Part shown: in pieces, positions 61,417-64,000 of the stretch
Numbering within the stretch: position 1 is the first letter of the stretch
Layout of the letters: every line of letters starts with the position of its first letter
Origin: UBA2330 sp035443185
GTDB taxonomy: Bacteria; Bacteroidota; Ignavibacteria; Tepidaquicellales; Tepidaquicellaceae
Direction: 5' to 3'
NCBI GenBank assembly: GCA_035443185.1
Contig: DAORRV010000003.1
Span: forward strand, 31,290 to 95,289
Length of the DNA: 64,000 nucleotides
Notes under the pieces: model-generated
Database searches by the model: none
Told to the model about the DNA's origin: nothing
Seen by the model: only the letters and a program-made list of their open reading frames with translations
Made by a program: the position numbers and the translations under genes

Positions 61417-62724
61417 TTGAATTTAAAAAGTAAAGTTATAAATAATGATTTCACAGTCGGTATAATCGGTCTCGGTTATGTCGGACTTCCTCTTGCACTT
61501 GAGTTTGCTCACAAGGGAATTGCTGTAATCGGATTCGATCTTGATGAATTCAAGATAAAGAAAATTCTCAAAGAAAAATCTTCATACATAAAACATATTC
61601 CTTCTGAGAAAATAAAAGAAGCAGTCAACAATAAAAAACTTACTGCCACTACTGACTTCTCTAAACTGCCTGAAGCTGATGCTGTCATTATCTGCGTTCC
61701 GACTCCGCTGAATGTTAACCGTGAGCCGGACATGAGCTACGTTGTAAATACTGCTGAAACAATTTTTAAATATCTGAGAAAAGGTCAGCTTGTCTCACTT
61801 GAAAGCACTACATATCCGGGGACTACAGATGAGATTCTGTTGAAAATATTCGAAAGTAAAGGAATGAAAGTCGGTAAAGATTTCTATCTGTGTTTTTCTC
61901 CTGAAAGAGAAGATCCGAATAATGAAAAATATTCTACAGCTACCATTCCAAAAGTTTTAGGCGGCGTGACAAAAGAATGTATTGATATTGGAAAACTTAT
62001 TTATGAAAAAGTGATCGTCAAAGTTGTACCTGTATCTTCTACCAAAGCTGCAGAGTCAACAAAACTTTTGGAAAATATTTTCAGATCTATAAACATTGCA
62101 TTAGTGAATGAACTAAAAGTTGTATTTGATAAAATGGGAATTGATGTATGGGAAGTCATCGAAGCTGCTTCGACGAAACCATTTGGCTATACACCATTTT
62201 ATCCGGGTCCGGGACTCGGCGGTCATTGCATTCCGATCGATCCTTTTTATCTAACATGGAAAGCCCGTGAGTTTGAGATCTCCACAAAGTTCATAGAGCT
62301 TGCCGGTGAAATAAATACTGCCATGCCTGAGTATGTAGTATCAAAAGTTTATCACGCGCTTAATGAAAATAAAAAATGTGTGAATGGTTCTAAGATTTTA
62401 CTGCTTGGACTTTCTTATAAAAAAGATATTGATGATCTGAGAGAATCTCCTTCTCTAAAACTTATTGAACTTCTGCAGGACGAAGGTGCAGATGTAGATT
62501 ACAGTGATGATTATGTTACCATGATCCCGAAATTAAGGAAGTATGATTTCAATAAAAAATCTGTCGCCCTTACAAAAAAGAATATTGCAAAGTATGATCT
62601 TGTTTTACTTTCCACTGATCATTCATATTATGATTACAAATTAATTTATGACAATGCAAAGCTGATAGTCGATACGAGAAATGCATTTAAGAAATTCAAA
62701 GGAAAAAAATTATTCAAAGCTTAA
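61417..62724 (+). CDS. wbpA: UDP-N-acetylhexosamine 6-dehydrogenase (WbpA-type)
   Basis: A 435-residue nucleotide-sugar dehydrogenase. The NAD loop is IIGLGYVGLPLALEFAHKG, SPEREDPNNEK (161-171) is typical of the UDP-GlcNAc dehydrogenase subgroup, and the catalytic cysteine is C271 in GLGGHCIPIDPFYL. It oxidises the C6 alcohol of UDP-GlcNAc (or a relative) to the uronic acid in two NAD-dependent steps. The start is a TTG at 61417 preceded by a purine-rich AAAGGAAA. The Gfo/Idh and acetyltransferase genes that follow match the UDP-GlcNAc3NAcA pathway order. Confidence 0.88.
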   Translation: MNLKSKVINNDFTVGIIGLGYVGLPLALEFAHKGIAVIGFDLDEFKIKKILKEKSSYIKHIPSEKIKEAVNNKKLTATTDFSKLPEADAVIICVPTPLNVNREPDMSYVVNTAETIFKYLRKGQLVSLESTTYPGTTDEILLKIFESKGMKVGKDFYLCFSPEREDPNNEKYSTATIPKVLGGVTKECIDIGKLIYEKVIVKVVPVSSTKAAESTKLLENIFRSINIALVNELKVVFDKMGIDVWEVIEAASTKPFGYTPFYPGPGLGGHCIPIDPFYLTWKAREFEISTKFIELAGEINTAMPEYVVSKVYHALNENKKCVNGSKILLLGLSYKKDIDDLRESPSLKLIELLQDEGADVDYSDDYVTMIPKLRKYDFNKKSVALTKKNIAKYDLVLLSTDHSYYDYKLIYDNAKLIVDTRNAFKKFKGKKLFKA

Positions 62725-62748
62725 CTAAATTAATATATTGAGAAAATT

Positions 62749-63723
62749 ATGAGTGAAATAAAATTAGCAATAATCGGCTGCGGCAAGTGGGGCATGAATC
62801 ACGTTAAGACTGCATATAAACTTTTTGGAGATGATCTTAAATATTGCTGCGACTTTTCTGATGACAGCGCAGAAAAAGTAAGAGCTGTATCTGATAGAAT
62901 TATATTCACAAAAGATCCAAATGATATTATTTTAGACACTGATGTTACAGCAGTCATTATTGCCACACCTGCTGAAACGCATTTTGAGATTGCAAAAAAA
63001 ATGCTGCTGGCGGGAAAGCATGTTTTGGTGGAAAAGCCGATCACACTGAATTCCGAAGATGCGCATATTCTGAACGAACTTGCATTAGAGAATGACAGAA
63101 TTTTAATGGTCGGACATTTACTTTTATTCCATCCGGCTATACTTAAGATAAAAGAATTTGTCGATGAAGGAAAGCTCGGTAAGCTGCAGTACATCTACAG
63201 CAACAGATTAAATCTCGGCACTATAAGGACAGAGGAAAACATACTATGGAGTTTTGCTCCGCATGATATTTCTGTAATTCAATATCTTGTTGATGACATT
63301 CCTGAAGAAGTAACGGCAACAGGCGCAGTATTTCTTACCAGTGAAATTCAGGATACAACTCTGACGAATCTGAAATTTAAAAATAATATTCACGCACACA
63401 TTTTCGTAAGCTGGCTTCATCCATTCAAAGAACAGAGACTTGTAGTCATCGGTGATAAATCAATGATGATGTTTGAGGATTCAATTCCGACTGATAAACT
63501 GAAGCTGTATAAAAAAGGAATTGACATGGTAAATGGTGTGCCTGTAAAAAGAGATTCGGATTATGAAAGCGTAGAGTTTGGGGATGATTCCCCTCTTGAG
63601 CTTGAGCAGCTTCATTTTATTGACTGCATAAAAAACTCAACTACACAGAGAGCCGATGGCAGGAATGCTATTGAAGTGCTGGAGACACTGGAAAGAGCGC
63701 AAGAAGAGCTTATTAAAAATTAA
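62749..63723 (+). CDS. Gfo/Idh/MocA oxidoreductase (WbpB-like role)
   Basis: A 324-residue oxidoreductase: AIIGCGKWGMNHVK, VLVEKPITLN (EKP at 95-97) and SFAPHDISVIQYLVDD with the conserved histidine. It follows the dehydrogenase gene by 24 bases and precedes a hexapeptide acetyltransferase gene. In WbpB/WlbA pathways this enzyme oxidises C3 of UDP-GlcNAc uronic acid so that a DegT aminotransferase can add nitrogen. It is similar to the minus-strand gene at 19086, which sits between two DegT genes. The role is inferred from gene order. Confidence 0.87.
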   Translation: MSEIKLAIIGCGKWGMNHVKTAYKLFGDDLKYCCDFSDDSAEKVRAVSDRIIFTKDPNDIILDTDVTAVIIATPAETHFEIAKKMLLAGKHVLVEKPITLNSEDAHILNELALENDRILMVGHLLLFHPAILKIKEFVDEGKLGKLQYIYSNRLNLGTIRTEENILWSFAPHDISVIQYLVDDIPEEVTATGAVFLTSEIQDTTLTNLKFKNNIHAHIFVSWLHPFKEQRLVVIGDKSMMMFEDSIPTDKLKLYKKGIDMVNGVPVKRDSDYESVEFGDDSPLELEQLHFIDCIKNSTTQRADGRNAIEVLETLERAQEELIKN

Positions 63724-63744
63724 GAATTAGGAATTAAGAATTAA
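63721..63744. repeat. Short AT-rich GAATTA repeat
   Basis: Immediately at the stop codon of the oxidoreductase gene the hexamer GAATTA recurs three times at 63724, 63731 and 63738, each preceded by A or G. It is a simple low-complexity repeat with no assigned function. Confidence 0.5.
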
Positions 63745-63845
63745 TCAGTCACAACCCCAGTTAATTGAAAAATGGTTAGAAAATTTTCTACATTTTTAGA
63801 AACGAAGTTTGAATTTCAAATAGCAAGTTTCAGATTAATTCTTAA

Positions 63846-63890
63846 GTAATTCCCCCTTAAAAAAGGGGGAGCGAAGGGGGTTGTTGCCGA
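63846..63890. repeat. Dispersed hairpin repeat, right copy
   Basis: CCCCCTT (63852-63858) and AAGGGGG (63863-63869) form a perfect 7-base stem with an AAAA loop, followed by AGCGAAGGGGG and TTGTTGCC. A degraded copy lies at 727-770 in the same orientation. It sits in the 227-base gap before the acetyltransferase gene. It could fold in RNA, but no U-tract follows on the plus strand, so it is not a standard terminator. Confidence 0.8.
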
Positions 63891-63950
63891 AAGAAATAGA
63901 AACTCGTAACTGATTTAATATTTATTATTTAAAATTTAAAATTAAAAAAG

Positions 63951-64000
63951 ATGTCTGATTTCAAAGTACACCCAACAGCAATAGTAGACGATAATGTAGA
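63951..64000 (+). CDS. Hexapeptide acetyltransferase, WbpD-like (partial, 5' end only)
   Basis: Only the first 16 codons are in the window: MSDFKVHPTAIVDDNV. That opening is typical of left-handed beta-helix acetyltransferases of the WbpD/WlbB type. After the dehydrogenase and Gfo/Idh genes it would be the acetyl-CoA-dependent enzyme that acetylates the 3-amino group of UDP-GlcNAc3NA. The start is an ATG preceded by AAAAAAG. A DegT aminotransferase would be expected just beyond the edge. Confidence 0.6.
   Translation, partial: MSDFKVHPTAIVDDNV

Noticed and set aside
62799..63194. A 131-codon open frame on the minus strand
   Set aside because: It is antisense to the well-supported Gfo/Idh gene and shows no recognisable motif.
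63846..63890. The hairpin as a rho-independent terminator for the oxidoreductase gene
   Set aside because: The stem is G-rich but is followed by AGCGAAGGGGG and not by a T-run, and a copy at 727-770 shows it is a dispersed repeat.

Overview
The window is AT-rich, roughly one third G+C on hand-counted sample lines. It is almost entirely a surface-polysaccharide biosynthesis and export locus. Few genes have a clear Shine-Dalgarno sequence. One intergenic promoter candidate fits the Bacteroidota TAnnTTTG pattern. The non-coding ends carry a CCCCCTT/AAGGGGG hairpin repeat of a kind I associate with Ignavibacteria and related Bacteroidota. I infer a member of the Bacteroidota/Ignavibacteriota group. 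No rRNA, tRNA, CRISPR array, insertion sequence or phage gene is visible.

Layout. From about 58.5 kb down to the left edge every gene lies on the minus strand, mostly with overlaps or gaps under 25 bases, so it looks like one very long operon transcribed right to left. Its promoter-proximal end holds a small SLBB protein, a NusG/UpxY-type antiterminator, a sugar-nucleotide epimerase, a second SLBB protein, a BY-type tyrosine kinase with Wzz domain, and a Wzm/Wzt ABC exporter (50.9-58.5 kb). Next come a dioxygenase and a GT2 enzyme, then a nonulosonate-like set (37.4-49.2 kb): two SpsF-like cytidylyltransferases, a NeuB-like synthase, SDR and Gfo/Idh oxidoreductases, a DegT aminotransferase, a GNAT acetyltransferase, and a WbpG/PseA-type sugar amidotransferase followed by an amidase. 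A four-gene phosphonate module follows (28.4-33.2 kb): PEP mutase fused to a cytidylyltransferase, phosphonopyruvate decarboxylase, an iron-type alcohol dehydrogenase and a TagF-like transferase. A second Wzt, a degenerate epimerase-like SDR and a DUF4910 protein lie beside it. The left 24 kb holds glycosyltransferases, methyltransferases, a sulfotransferase, a deacetylase-like protein, two aminotransferases, an asparagine-synthetase-like protein, a WbqC protein, a NeuD-like acetyltransferase and a partial beta-propeller glycosidase-like gene.

Across a 518-base intergenic region, plus-strand genes run to the right edge: a second BY-kinase, a UDP-GlcNAc-type 6-dehydrogenase, a Gfo/Idh oxidoreductase and the first codons of a hexapeptide acetyltransferase. 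This is the gene order of the UDP-2,3-diacetamido-uronic acid route.

Interpretation. The locus probably builds a heteropolysaccharide with amino sugars, an acidic nonulosonate-like sugar, methyl and probably sulfate groups, exported by an ABC transporter. The most striking part is the phosphonate module. Its enzymes predict phosphoenolpyruvate to phosphonopyruvate to phosphonoacetaldehyde to 2-hydroxyethylphosphonate, then CMP activation by the fused cytidylyltransferase and transfer to the glycan by the TagF-like enzyme. The individual families are recognised from motifs. The assembled pathway, its product and its acceptor are inference.
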